Counted from the stretch's first letter, positions 8,592-17,412 are shown. The stretch is 64,000 nt of DNA from Umezawaea tangerina (GCF_003002815.1 NZ_PVTF01000005.1:186001-250000), one strand, 5' to 3'. The notes: generated by a model not told the origin, from the sequence alone. Numbers and translations are program-made.

Positions 8592-9740
8592 TCATGCGGC
8601 GAAGGACGCCGTACTGCTGATGCGTTGTCCTGGCAGTCCGTCGAACAGCCCGGTCGAGCCGCGGGGCCGCCACAGCGGTACCGGGCCCGCGCCGGGCACG
8701 GGGTCGAGCTCCAGGACAGCCGCCCGTTCCGCGGAGTCGAAAGCCCGCTGGACGACCATGGCGTTGGCGACGCTCTGCGCGACGCTGCCGACCGGCCTGA
8801 CCCCGAACTGCACGGCGTCGGCGAAGTCGACGAGCTCCGCGTGGTAGCCGTTGTCGATGCCGCGGAAGACCGTCGTGCGGGTGGTGGCGTCGGGGCTGCT
8901 GCGCGTCACGCGCCGCTCCGACTCGGATCCGGCGAGCACGAGCACACCCTCGGTGCCGTAGAGCCGCATGTCATTGGGCTCGGGCGGCACCGGGATCTCG
9001 GGGTAGGACGCGGTGTAGTTGCCGATGGCGCCTCCGGTGAAGACGAGGTTGAGGGCGAGGTCCGACGGTGCGTCGATCGTGGTGTTGGCGGCCTGCACGG
9101 CACCGTGCACGCGCGCGATGTCGCCGCACAGCAGGCGGATCTGGGCGATGTGGTGCACGCCCGCGTCGAGGTGCACGCCGCCGCGGTACTGCGGGCGCTG
9201 CCGCCACGACGTGCTCGCGAACCTGCCCTCGCGGGGCACCATCTGGCCGGTGTGCCGCCACGCCACCAGGTGCAGGCGGCCGATCGCGCCGTCGTCGAGC
9301 AGTGAGCGCGCGTAGCGCAGGTCGTCGCGGTAGAAGAAGTTCTCGCCCACCACGAACGTCCGGTCCGGATGCCGTGCCGCCAAGGCGAGGAAAGCCTCGG
9401 CCTGCTCCGCGTCGACACCGGTCGGCTTCTCGCAGAGCACGTCCTTGCCCGCCGTGAGCGCGTCGCGCGCCACCTCGTACAGGTGCGGGATCGGGACGGA
9501 GATCAGCACGGCGTCCACGTCGTCGCGGGCCAGCAGCGCGGCCCGGTCGGCGACGGCGAGGGCCGGGTCGGTCCCGCTGTAGTCGGCGAACCGCTTGCCC
9601 TGCTCGGTGGACACGTCGGTGAACGCGGTGACCGCGTACCGGTCGCCGAGCCCGCGCAGCGCGGGCCAGTGCAGCTTCTCGACCGCGAGTCCGGTGCCGA
9701 TGAGCCCCAACCGGATCGGCGGTATCGCAGGTTCCGCCAT
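8592..9740 (-). CDS. Gfo/Idh/MocA-family NAD(P)-dependent oxidoreductase
   Basis: This 382-residue protein has an N-terminal Rossmann fold with GLIGTG at residues 13-18, the conserved CEKP motif near residue 100 whose Lys is catalytic, and the C-terminal GFO_IDH_MocA alpha/beta domain with DAGVHHI near 180, where the His pair takes part in catalysis. The family oxidises or reduces sugar ring hydroxyls and inositols. It lies between the GntR gene (48 bases upstream) and the binding-protein gene (97 bases downstream) on the same strand. It is therefore probably an enzyme of the same catabolic operon, producing the lactone or acid that feeds the dehydratases. Confidence 0.86.
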   Translation of the reverse strand: MAEPAIPPIRLGLIGTGLAVEKLHWPALRGLGDRYAVTAFTDVSTEQGKRFADYSGTDPALAVADRAALLARDDVDAVLISVPIPHLYEVARDALTAGKDVLCEKPTGVDAEQAEAFLALAARHPDRTFVVGENFFYRDDLRYARSLLDDGAIGRLHLVAWRHTGQMVPREGRFASTSWRQRPQYRGGVHLDAGVHHIAQIRLLCGDIARVHGAVQAANTTIDAPSDLALNLVFTGGAIGNYTASYPEIPVPPEPNDMRLYGTEGVLVLAGSESERRVTRSSPDATTRTTVFRGIDNGYHAELVDFADAVQFGVRPVGSVAQSVANAMVVQRAFDSAERAAVLELDPVPGAGPVPLWRPRGSTGLFDGLPGQRISSTASFAA

Positions 9741-9788
9741 GCCTCGTCCGTCCTCGTCATCGGTTCCGGATGTCGGTCGTGCAGTGGT

Positions 9789-10532
9789 CTAGCGCCGCCG
9801 GGCGGCCCGTTTGGTCTTCCGCTCCTTCTCCGCGAGGAGCGTGGAGTTGTTGGCCAGGTGCTTGCGCATCGCCGCGCGGGCACCCTCCGGGTCGCGCGCC
9901 ACCAGCGCCTCGTAGATCTCCGTGTGGTCGGTGGTGGCCTTGCGCAGCGCGGCAGGCGCTTCGTTGGTGATGCGTCGGCTGGCCGTGCCGAGCCAGCGGG
10001 CGGAGTACATTATCCGGTCGAGGATGCGGTTGTCAGCAGCCCGGCAGATCTCCATGTGGAACTCGTGGTCGACCTCGAGGTAGGCGTCGGGATCCCCTTC
10101 GAGCGCGGACATGCGGTCGATCTCGCCCCTGAGCCGGTCCAGCGTCTCGTCGGTGACGCTGGCCGCGGCCATCGCGGCGAGCTCGGGCTCCAGCAGCACG
10201 CGCATCTGGTCCAGCTCCTGCAACAGCTCGGTGACCGTCTCCCCCGGCAGCCACTCGACCAGCAGCGGACTCAGGTAGTCCCACTCCGCGCGGGGGCGCA
10301 CCACGACGCGGCGGCCCTGCGCCACGTCGACGATGTCCAGCGAGGCGAGGATCTTGAGCGTCTCGCGCGCCACCACGCGGGACACCCCGAACTCCTGGGA
10401 GATGTCGAGCTCCGACGGGAACGGCCCGTCCTCCACGGCACCGCTGACGATGCGCCGGGTCAGGTGTGCCGCCACCTGCACCGGGAGGGTCCGGACCTTG
10501 ACAGCGTCCGGAGACTCTTGTCTCCTTTGCAT
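9789..10532 (-). CDS. FadR-subfamily GntR transcriptional regulator (FCD domain)
   Basis: This 247-residue regulator has an N-terminal winged helix. FPSELDISQEFGVSRVVARETLKIL near residues 38-62 is the GntR recognition region. A C-terminal all-helical FCD ligand domain follows, with Asp/His metal-ligand positions near VDHEFHMEI. FCD regulators of sugar-acid operons sense acids such as galactonate or glucuronate. No Shine-Dalgarno sequence precedes ATG 10532, and a TATAAG hexamer lies 8 bases upstream of it on this strand, so the message may be leaderless. The gene is divergent from the dehydratase at 10607 and heads the import/catabolism operon, so it probably represses both directions. Confidence 0.87.
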   Translation of the reverse strand: MQRRQESPDAVKVRTLPVQVAAHLTRRIVSGAVEDGPFPSELDISQEFGVSRVVARETLKILASLDIVDVAQGRRVVVRPRAEWDYLSPLLVEWLPGETVTELLQELDQMRVLLEPELAAMAAASVTDETLDRLRGEIDRMSALEGDPDAYLEVDHEFHMEICRAADNRILDRIMYSARWLGTASRRITNEAPAALRKATTDHTEIYEALVARDPEGARAAMRKHLANNSTLLAEKERKTKRAARRR

Positions 10533-10540
10533 GTCATCAG

Positions 10541-10553
10541 CTTATAGGACAAG
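10541..10553. promoter_or_regulatory. FadR-type operator candidate overlapping a divergent promoter
   Basis: CTTAT-AGG-ACAAG is an imperfect dyad (4 of 5 half-site positions match) of the size bound by FadR-subfamily GntR proteins. On the minus strand it contains TATAAG, a plausible -10 element placed so that transcription would start at about the ATG at 10532. Binding here would block transcription of the regulator gene and could affect the dehydratase gene starting at 10607. Confidence 0.4.
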
Positions 10554-10606
10554 TGAACCATCGCGAAGAGTCCGTCTCATATGCGTGACCCGGCGGCGGG
10601 AGAGCA

Positions 10607-11764
10607 ATGCGGATCGTGAACGTCACGACGGCGGTGGTGGCCTACCACGGTCAGGCCACCCTGGTTCGGATCGACACCGACGAGGGCCTCAGCGGGTTCG
10701 GCGAGGCCAATCCCGACGCGGGCGCGGGCGCCGTCGTCGGGATGATCGAGTACCTGGCGCCCCTGCTGATCGGCGAGGACCCGCGCAACGTCGAGCGGTG
10801 CTGGGAGAAGCTGCGCCGCAACAAGGTCTTCGCGGGCCCCCAGGCCGGGGTGTTCGTGATCGCCCTGTCCGGCATCGAGATCGCGCTGTGGGACCTCGCG
10901 GGCAAGGCAGCGGGCCAACCGGTCTACCGGTTGCTCGGCGGGAAGTTCCGCGACCGGATCCGCCTCTACGCCGACTGCGGCGACGGCGACGACCCGGCGG
11001 GCTCGATCTCCGGGTGCGTCGACCGGGCCCAGCGGATGGTCGCCGAGGGCTTCACGGCCATCAAGTTCGACATCGACAACCTGCACCACCCCGCCAAGTT
11101 CGACGCCTTCAACCACACGGTCAACGCCGCCGAGCTGCGCTCGATGGTCGAGCGGGTGGCGGCCGTGCGGGAGGCGATCGGGCCGGACGTCGACCTGGCC
11201 ATCGACCTGCACGCCCGCTACGACGTGCCCAGCGCGTGCCGGATCGCGTGGGAGCTGGAGCAGTTCAACCTGATGTGGCTGGAGGAACCGGTCCCCGCGG
11301 AGAACATCGACGCGCTGGTGCGGGTGCGGGCGCAGACCCGCACACCGATCTGCGCGGGCGAGAACCTCTACCTGCGCTGGGGATTCCGCGAACTGCTCGA
11401 ACGCGGCGCCGTGGACGTCATCGAGCCGGACGTGCCGAAGTGCGGCGGCCTTGCCGAGGCCAAGAAGATCGCCAACCTCGCGGAGCTGCACTACATCCCG
11501 TTCGCGCCGCACCTCGTGTCGACGCCGCTGGGCACCATGGCCACGTCGCACCAGTGCGGGGCGATCCCCAACTTCTACGTCCAGGAGTGGCACGCCCTGG
11601 AGGAGCGCGCGGTGTGGGACAGCTACGTCCACGCCCCCGACGGCAGCGGCTCGATCGTCAAGGACGGCTACATCACGCTCCCCGACACCCCCGGCATCGG
11701 CGTGGAGCTCGACATGGACGGCGTCCGCGCCAACGCCGTTCCGGGTTACGGGGTGTTCGAGTAG
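10607..11764 (+). CDS. Second enolase-superfamily sugar-acid dehydratase
   Basis: This 385-residue protein begins MRIVNV and has the enolase-superfamily capping domain (residues 1-120). In the barrel, Lys153 lies in IKFD, the probable metal ligands are Asp200 (AIDLHARYD), Glu226 (WLEEP) and Glu252 (CAGEN), and His302 (PHLVSTPLG) is the probable general acid/base. This pattern resembles galactonate-dehydratase-type members. GGGAG precedes the ATG. It is transcribed away from the GntR/import operon and shares its control region. Together with the unlike enzyme at 3778 it suggests two successive or epimer-specific dehydrations in one pathway. Confidence 0.86.
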   Translation: MRIVNVTTAVVAYHGQATLVRIDTDEGLSGFGEANPDAGAGAVVGMIEYLAPLLIGEDPRNVERCWEKLRRNKVFAGPQAGVFVIALSGIEIALWDLAGKAAGQPVYRLLGGKFRDRIRLYADCGDGDDPAGSISGCVDRAQRMVAEGFTAIKFDIDNLHHPAKFDAFNHTVNAAELRSMVERVAAVREAIGPDVDLAIDLHARYDVPSACRIAWELEQFNLMWLEEPVPAENIDALVRVRAQTRTPICAGENLYLRWGFRELLERGAVDVIEPDVPKCGGLAEAKKIANLAELHYIPFAPHLVSTPLGTMATSHQCGAIPNFYVQEWHALEERAVWDSYVHAPDGSGSIVKDGYITLPDTPGIGVELDMDGVRANAVPGYGVFE

Positions 11765-11776
11765 CGGATCGCGGGG

Positions 11777-12415
11777 TCACGGTCCCGACGGGACGGTCGA
11801 CCCCGCGACGAGCGGCAGGAAGATGTCGTCGACGATCGACCGGACCCGCTCCGCGGAGACCGGCCGCAGCGTCATGAGGATGTCGTGGCGCACGAGCTGG
11901 AGCGGCAGGTCGAGCACGTCCCGCGGGATCCGCGCGAGGTCGATCTCGCCGCGGTCGTGCGCACGGCGGAACACGGCGTCCGACCGCCACGGGCCGTCGC
12001 CGCGCACGACCAGGCGGACTTCCTCCGGGGTGATCCCGGCGCTGTCGCGCAGGCCCGCGAGGGTCGCGCCGACGAGCGTCGCGAGCTCGACCCGCTCGGC
12101 GTTGAGGTTGCCGAGCAGGGCGAGCATGTCGTCGCGCAGGGAGCCGGTGTCCGGGATCGTGACCGGGTGGGTGTCGCCGTAGTGGCGGATGGCGGCGAGC
12201 ACGACGTCGTTCTTGTTCGTCCAGCGGCGGTAGAGCACCGCGACCCCGGTCCTCGCGCGGTCCGCCACGGACTCCATCGTCAGCTTCGCGAAGCCGACCT
12301 CGTTCAGCTCCTCCCACGCCGCGGCGAGGAGCGCGTGCTCCAGTTCGACGCCTCGGCGTCGGCGCTTGACCACGTCGGACGCCGTCGTGGCCCGATCGGT
12401 CTCCTCGTTCGTCAC
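11777..12415 (-). CDS. TetR-family transcriptional regulator
   Basis: This 212-residue protein has an N-terminal TetR helix-turn-helix (TMESVADRARTGVAVLYRRW near residues 45-65). Its C-terminal region resembles the TetR_C_16/AcrR-like ligand domains. The start is GTG at 12415. It is divergent from the FAD monooxygenase at 12626 across 210 bases. In that gap AGCAT-AAGAG-ATGCT (12422-12436), close to its own start, is a small dyad that could be an operator. The usual logic is repression of the adjacent monooxygenase until a small aromatic or drug-like ligand binds. The ligand is unknown. Confidence 0.85.
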   Translation of the reverse strand: MTNEETDRATTASDVVKRRRRGVELEHALLAAAWEELNEVGFAKLTMESVADRARTGVAVLYRRWTNKNDVVLAAIRHYGDTHPVTIPDTGSLRDDMLALLGNLNAERVELATLVGATLAGLRDSAGITPEEVRLVVRGDGPWRSDAVFRRAHDRGEIDLARIPRDVLDLPLQLVRHDILMTLRPVSAERVRSIVDDIFLPLVAGSTVPSGP

Positions 12416-12625
12416 CCACGCAGCATAAGAGATGCTTGCGTTCCTTAGCGATGCCCTCTACGGTCGAAGTTAAAGAATGAATCCAACTCTTATCGGGATC
12501 CACGACGTCCGCGTGCGGTCAGGCGGACGACAGGTGGGTCCGCGATGCCGGAGACCGCGTGGTTCCCCGTTCCCGGATCCGGGGCCGCGGACGTCCTCCG
12601 GCGACCCAGACGTCGAGGAAGGCAC

Positions 12626-13810
12626 ATGAACTCCATCCTGATCTCCGGCGCCAGCATCGCGGGGCCCGCGCTGGCCCACTGGCTCCACCGCTACGGCTTC
12701 GACGTCACGGTCGTGGAGCAGAGCGGTGCCCTGCGCGGCGGCGGCTACCCGATCGACATCCGCGGCACGGCACTGGACGCGGTCGAGCGGATGGGCCTGC
12801 TGCGGGACCTGCGAGCCGCCCACGTCGACACCAGGGGGATCACCTTCCTGCACCCCGACGGCAGCCCGATCACCTCGCTCCGCCCGGACGCCCTCAGCGG
12901 CGGCGTCGAGGGTCGTGACCTGGAGGTGCGCCGTGGCGACCTCGCCCAGACCCTCTACGCCACCGTCCGCGACGACGTCGAGTTCCTCTTCGACGACAGC
13001 ATCACCGCTCTCGACGACCACGCCGGCGGTGTCGACGTGACCTTCCGCGGCGGCGCCCAGCGCACGTTCGACCTCGTCGTCGGCGCCGACGGCCTGCACT
13101 CCACCGTCCGCGCCCTCGCCTTCGGCCCCGAGGAGCGGTTCCACCACTACCTCGGCTACTGCTTCGCGGGCTTCACGATGCCCAACGACCTCGGGCTCTC
13201 CCACGAGATCCTCTTCTGGAACGCCGTGGGCCGGGCCGCCAGCCTCTACGCGGTCGGTGACGGGGACGAGCTGTTCGCCTTCCTCGTCTTCGCCCGTGCC
13301 GAAGCCCCGTTCGCCGCCTTCCGCGACCCGGCCGCGCAACGCGACCTCGTCGGCTCGGTCTTCGCCGAGGACGGCTGGGAGGTCCCCCGCATGGTCTCCG
13401 CCATGCAGGCCGCCGACGACCTCTTCTTCGACGTCGTCAGCCAGATCCACCTGCCCCGCTGGTCGACCGGCCGCGTCGCCCTGGTCGGCGACGCCGCCCA
13501 CGCGCCGTCGTTCCTGACCGGTCAGGGCTCCAGCCTCGCCCTCGCCGGCGCGTACATGCTCGCCGGCGAGTTGGCCACCGCCCCCGACCACACGAGCGCG
13601 TTCACCGCCTACGAGAAGGAGACGCGCCCGTTCGTGGAGATGAACCAGGGCCTGGTCACCGCGGGCGGTGCCCGGCTCTTCCCCGCCACGGCGGAGGCCT
13701 TGACCCAGCGCAACACCGCCCTCCTCGGCCTGGACGCCATGCCCTCCGGCACCGGCCGCCCGGCCCACACCGCGCTCCGCCTGCCCGCCTTCGCCCCCTC
13801 CCGGACCTGA
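12626..13810 (+). CDS. FAD-dependent aromatic-type monooxygenase
   Basis: This 394-residue class A flavoprotein monooxygenase has an N-terminal FAD-binding GASIAGPALA motif (residues 7-16), a DG-type motif GADGLHS near residue 155, and GDAAHAP near residue 290, which binds the flavin ribityl and pyrophosphate. The order and spacing match PHBH-fold enzymes such as TetX-like and polyketide hydroxylases. The ATG at 12626 follows GAGGAAGG and gives the normal N-terminus. It hydroxylates or inactivates an aromatic compound, substrate unknown. The adjacent divergent TetR gene suggests inducible detoxification. Confidence 0.86.
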   Translation: MNSILISGASIAGPALAHWLHRYGFDVTVVEQSGALRGGGYPIDIRGTALDAVERMGLLRDLRAAHVDTRGITFLHPDGSPITSLRPDALSGGVEGRDLEVRRGDLAQTLYATVRDDVEFLFDDSITALDDHAGGVDVTFRGGAQRTFDLVVGADGLHSTVRALAFGPEERFHHYLGYCFAGFTMPNDLGLSHEILFWNAVGRAASLYAVGDGDELFAFLVFARAEAPFAAFRDPAAQRDLVGSVFAEDGWEVPRMVSAMQAADDLFFDVVSQIHLPRWSTGRVALVGDAAHAPSFLTGQGSSLALAGAYMLAGELATAPDHTSAFTAYEKETRPFVEMNQGLVTAGGARLFPATAEALTQRNTALLGLDAMPSGTGRPAHTALRLPAFAPSRT

Positions 13811-13902
13811 TCCCCGCACCACCCGATGCGCACTCCGAAGGGGCACCGAGCCCACATGTCCCGGCCTTCGCCGCCGAGCCGCGCGCGGCGGGACCACGAC
13901 TG

Positions 13903-13925
13903 CCCGCCCGGCGTCGCCGGGCGGG
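13903..13925 (+). terminator. Hairpin downstream of the FAD monooxygenase
   Basis: CCCGCCCGGC-gtc-GCCGGGCGGG forms a perfect 10-bp GC stem with a 3-base loop, 93 bases after the stop at 13810 and before the response-regulator gene. There is no U-tract, which is usual for actinobacterial terminators. Confidence 0.45.
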
Positions 13926-13959
13926 CGGTGGACAAGCGCGGCGTGGGAGGGGACGCGCC

Positions 13960-14640
13960 GTGACGCTGCGGGTGCTGCTCGCCGACGACCAGGCGCTGCT
14001 GCGCGACGCCTTCCGGATCCTCCTGGACACCGCCGACGACATCACCGTGGTCGGCGAGGCCGGTGACGGCGGGGAGGCGGTGCGGCTCACCCGTGAGCAC
14101 CGACCGGACGTGGTGGTCATGGACATCCAGATGCCCGTGATGGACGGTCTCACCGCCACGTCGCACATCCGCGCGGACCCGGAGCTGCGCGCCAGCCGCA
14201 TCCTGATCCTCACCACCTACGAGACCGACGAGCACGTCGCCCGAGCGCTGCGCGCGGGCGCGGGCGGCTTCATCGGCAAGAGCATCGGGGCCGAGGAGCT
14301 GCTCGACGCCGTCCGCGCGATCGCCGACGGCGACGTCCTCCTCTCCCCCGCCGCGACCCGCTCCCTGGTCGCCAGTTTCCTGGCCACCCCCGACAGCACC
14401 GCGCCGCACCAGGCCGGACAGCTCGCCGTGCTCACCCCGCGCGAACGCGAGATGGTGGCCCTGGTCGCGACCGGCCTGTCCAACCAGGACATCGCCGCAC
14501 GGATGTTCCTCAGCCCCTTCACCGTCCGCGCCCACGTGCAGCGCGCCATGACGAAGCTGGAAGCGCGCGACCGGGCGCAGCTCGTCGTCATCGCCTACCA
14601 GACGGGCCTGGCCCGTGCCGCGCCCGGCGCCGTGTCGTAG
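13960..14640 (+). CDS. NarL/FixJ-type response regulator (orphan)
   Basis: This 226-residue protein has a receiver domain in residues 1-120 with acidic pair Asp9-Asp10, phosphoacceptor Asp55 (VVMDIQMP) and a conserved Lys in GKS near 107. A LuxR-type helix-turn-helix follows near 155-215 (LTPREREMV, LSNQDIAARM). The start is GTG at 13960 after GGGAGGGGA. No histidine kinase adjoins it, so its partner must be encoded elsewhere or it is phosphorylated by cross-talk. It converges with the MFS gene. Confidence 0.87.
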   Translation: MTLRVLLADDQALLRDAFRILLDTADDITVVGEAGDGGEAVRLTREHRPDVVVMDIQMPVMDGLTATSHIRADPELRASRILILTTYETDEHVARALRAGAGGFIGKSIGAEELLDAVRAIADGDVLLSPAATRSLVASFLATPDSTAPHQAGQLAVLTPREREMVALVATGLSNQDIAARMFLSPFTVRAHVQRAMTKLEARDRAQLVVIAYQTGLARAAPGAVS

Positions 14641-14672
14641 TCCGGCGCCGGGCCCCGTCCACCGAACCACCC

Positions 14673-16067
14673 CTACCGGGGTACCGACGACCTCGTGATC
14701 CGGACGACGAGCAGTGGCAACGCCGCGATGAGACCCGTGACGACGAACGCCGCGGCGAAGGCGGACTCGGTCGGCAGGCCCGTGACCGGGTCGGTCCCGA
14801 GGGCGAGGACCCCGCCGCCGAGCTGGGTGCCCAGCGCGGCGCCGATCACGCGCGTCACCACGAGCAGGCTCGTCGCGATGCCGATGTCCTTGGTCTCCAC
14901 GGAGGCCGCGGCACCGGCGAGCAGCGCCGTGGTCGCGAGGCCCACGGCGAACGCGGTCAGCACCCTGGCGAGGACGAGCTGCCACACCGCGTCGTGCAGC
15001 AGGGCCAGGGCGCACATCGTGACCGCCGTGACGGCGGCGCCCACGACGACCACGGCACGCGGACCGAACCGCCGGGACGCGATACCGCCGACCGAGTCGC
15101 TCACCACGCCGATCAGGGCACCCGGCAGCAGGTACAGGCCGATCCGGGTGGTGTCCGCCGCGAAGCCGTACCCGTCACCGGACACCGCGAACAGCTGCGG
15201 GAGCAGGATGGCGATCATCCCGAACCCGGTGGCCACCAGGAAGGTGAGCACGTAGGCGTTCCGCGTCGCGGGCACCGCCAGCATCCGCAGGTCGACCGTC
15301 GGCGTGGCGGACCTGCGTTCGACGAGGATCCACGCGGTCGTGCAGGCGGCGACGACCAGCACGACGGCGACCATCGCGAGCGGCGGCAGGCCACCGCTCG
15401 TCAGCACACCGAGCCCGACCATGAACGCGAGCAGCGTGGCGCTCAGCAGACCCACGCCGAGCCAGTCGATCCCGGAGTCCGATCCGGTCGGCGGGTCGTG
15501 CGGCATGAGCCGCACCACGACCACCGTCGTCACGATGACCGCGGCCGTCGGCAGTGCGAACATCCAGTGCCACGACAGCCCGTCCGCGATCGGTCCCGCC
15601 ACCACCGTCCCCACCATGCCGCCGCCGGTGAACAGCGCGACGACCAGCCCGACCGCCGCCTGCGACTCCCCGCTCGAGAGGTGCTTGCGCACCAGGATGA
15701 AGGACAGGGGCAGCGCTCCGACCATGCCGCCCTGGAGCACCTGCCCCAGCAGCAGCACCGGCAGGGTGGGCGCCAGGCTGGACAGCAGACCACCGGCCGA
15801 GATGACGGCCACCAGCCAGATCAGGACCCGCTTCCCGCCGTAGCGGTCGCCGAGCTTGCCCGCGACGGGTGCGATGACCGCGCCGGTGAGGGCGAACGCG
15901 TTGGCGACCAGGGCTCCCTCCGCGGGACTGATCCCCAGTTCCCGTTGCAGCAGCGGGAGCGCGGGCTCCACAACGGACTGCAGCGCGCCGAGGGCGAGCG
16001 CGAGGATGCCGAGGGCACCGACCGACGACCTCCCGATGCGGACCGGGGAGACCACAGCGTCGAACAT
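14673..16067 (-). CDS. Major facilitator superfamily exporter (14-helix drug type)
   Basis: This 464-residue integral membrane protein has about 14 hydrophobic segments. A GDRYGGKRV loop, the MFS motif A, lies between helices 2 and 3 near residue 70, and a GPIADGLSWHWMF segment near 150-165 resembles the motif C and post-C region of DHA2/EmrB-QacA exporters. ATG 16067 has AAAGGA five bases upstream and starts the protein at its first helix; the longer open frame adds an unlikely Arg-rich extension. It probably exports a hydrophobic or cationic compound by proton antiport. The neighbouring monooxygenase makes a detoxification role plausible. Confidence 0.85.
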   Translation of the reverse strand: MFDAVVSPVRIGRSSVGALGILALALGALQSVVEPALPLLQRELGISPAEGALVANAFALTGAVIAPVAGKLGDRYGGKRVLIWLVAVISAGGLLSSLAPTLPVLLLGQVLQGGMVGALPLSFILVRKHLSSGESQAAVGLVVALFTGGGMVGTVVAGPIADGLSWHWMFALPTAAVIVTTVVVVRLMPHDPPTGSDSGIDWLGVGLLSATLLAFMVGLGVLTSGGLPPLAMVAVVLVVAACTTAWILVERRSATPTVDLRMLAVPATRNAYVLTFLVATGFGMIAILLPQLFAVSGDGYGFAADTTRIGLYLLPGALIGVVSDSVGGIASRRFGPRAVVVVGAAVTAVTMCALALLHDAVWQLVLARVLTAFAVGLATTALLAGAAASVETKDIGIATSLLVVTRVIGAALGTQLGGGVLALGTDPVTGLPTESAFAAAFVVTGLIAALPLLVVRITRSSVPR

Positions 16068-16459
16068 GGACGTCCTTTCGTCGTCGACCACCAGGTGGGG
16101 TCGACCGCCAGTGCAGGGGCTTCGACCTCCAACACTCCCCGCGGGCACCTCGCCGGGCATCGTTCGTCGTCGCCGTCTTCCCCTGGTGCGCCCGGACCAG
16201 CCGGGCCCCGTCCTGGTGCGCACGCACTACAGACCGCCCAGGACCGCGAACGGCCGATGGCCACCTCAACGGCCCACGCCGTTACCCGAGTGGACGTTGC
16301 GGAGGGCGGAACGGTTCTACGGAAAGTAGCGAGGGGTCCGATCCAGACCGATCAGTCGTCACCTGTTCAGCCCAGCCACCTTCTACCCGCTGCCATCCGC
16401 GGGAGCGACCACTGGGCCGATCGCGGCCTCTTGACGTGAACCGGTTTCGCGCCTCGACG
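16068..16459. other. Intergenic, no gene seen
   Basis: About 390 bases lie between the divergent MFS and chitinase genes. Several frames stay open by GC bias, but none has a ribosome site plus a recognisable protein. I see only promoter-sized space here. Confidence 0.6.
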
Positions 16460-16475
16460 ATTGGTCCATACCTAT
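16460..16475 (+). promoter_or_regulatory. Possible DasR (dre) site upstream of the chitinase
   Basis: ATTGGTCCATACCTAT keeps the TGGTC...ACC core of the 16-bp dre site (consensus ASTGGTCTAGACCAST), matching about 11 of 16 positions, and lies about 60 bases upstream of ATG 16537. In streptomycetes DasR controls chitin and N-acetylglucosamine genes through such sites. Both the match and the transfer to this organism are tentative. Confidence 0.4.
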
Positions 16476-16536
16476 CGGCGTAGCCAGACCGGATCGGTCG
16501 TACCGCGCACGACCGGCATGACAAGAGGAGTTCCGA

Positions 16537-17274
16537 ATGTCGATACCCCGGTTCCTGAAGCGCGCCGGAGTGGCCGTGAGCGCACTCGTCGCCACCACTG
16601 GCGTCCTGGTGCTCCCGGCCACGACCTCATCAGCACAACCGTCCACATCGGACGCGTCCTTCGTGGTCGGCGAAGCCCAGTTCGACCAGATCTTCCCCGG
16701 CCGCAACAGCTTCTACACCTACGGCGGTCTGACGGCCGCGCTCGACGCCTACCCCGGCTTCGCCAACACCGGCGACGACACGGTGAAGAAGCAGGAAGCC
16801 GCGGCGTTCCTGGCCAACGTCAACCACGAGACCGGCGGTCTCGTCTACGTCGTGGAGCAGAACACCGCGAACTACCCGCACTACTGCGACACCAGCCAGT
16901 CCTACGGCTGCCCGGCGGGCAACGCCGCGTACTACGGCCGCGGCCCGATCCAGCTCAGCTGGAACTTCAACTACAAGGCCGCCGGGGACAACCTCGGCAT
17001 CGACCTGCTCGGCAACCCCTACCTCGTCGAGCAGGACGCGGCCGTCGCGTGGAAGACCGGGCTCTGGTACTGGAACACCCAGACCGGCCCCGGCACGATG
17101 ACCCCGCACGACGCGATGGTCAACGGCCGCGGCTTCGGCGAGACGATCCGCAGCATCAACGGCTCGATCGAGTGCAACGGCGGCAACCCCGCCCAGGTGC
17201 AGAGCCGGATCGACAAGTACACGCAGATCACCGGGATCCTGGGTGTCCCGGCGGGCGACAACCTGTCCTGCTGA
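16537..17274 (+). CDS. Secreted family 19 chitinase
   Basis: This 245-residue protein has a signal peptide of about 33 residues (ending TTSSAQP) followed directly by a GH19 catalytic domain. The catalytic acid is Glu98 in NVNHETGG and the probable base is Glu107. YYGRGPIQLSWNFNY near residues 130-145 is the GH19 substrate-cleft signature. Cys pairs support an extracellular fold. It lacks a chitin-binding module, as in many bacterial class IV/Streptomyces-type catalytic domains. It cleaves beta-1,4 bonds of chitin with inversion. GAGGAG precedes the ATG and a strong terminator follows the stop, so it is monocistronic. Confidence 0.92.
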   Translation: MSIPRFLKRAGVAVSALVATTGVLVLPATTSSAQPSTSDASFVVGEAQFDQIFPGRNSFYTYGGLTAALDAYPGFANTGDDTVKKQEAAAFLANVNHETGGLVYVVEQNTANYPHYCDTSQSYGCPAGNAAYYGRGPIQLSWNFNYKAAGDNLGIDLLGNPYLVEQDAAVAWKTGLWYWNTQTGPGTMTPHDAMVNGRGFGETIRSINGSIECNGGNPAQVQSRIDKYTQITGILGVPAGDNLSC

Positions 17275-17284
17275 CACCAGCACG

Positions 17285-17326
17285 GCGTGGAGGGCCCTCC
17301 CGGACGTCCGGGAGGGCCCTCCACGC
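17285..17326 (+). terminator. Strong terminator hairpin after the chitinase
   Basis: A 42-base perfect palindrome (arms beginning GCGTGGAGGGCCCTCC) starts 10 bases after the chitinase stop and can form a stem of about 20 bp. It has no U-tract, as usual in high-GC actinomycetes. Confidence 0.8.
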
Positions 17327-17386
17327 GTTCATGGGGACGTCCTGCTGCACGTGCCAGGGAACCACCGTTGCGAGCCACCCCCGTCT

Positions 17387-17412
17387 TGCTTTACGTTACG
17401 TAACGTAAAGCA
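17387..17412. promoter_or_regulatory. 26-bp perfect palindrome: TetR operator of the AKR-TetR operon
   Basis: The half TGCTTTACGTTAC is followed by its exact reverse complement. The site ends at the GAGGAGGA ribosome site of the aldo/keto reductase. It is AT-rich compared with its surroundings and of TetR-operator size. The co-transcribed TetR gene at 18408 is the likely binder, giving autorepression. Confidence 0.75.

Noticed and set aside
13960-16067. Response regulator plus MFS as one regulated unit
   Set aside because: The two genes converge and share no promoter; nothing in the sequence links them.
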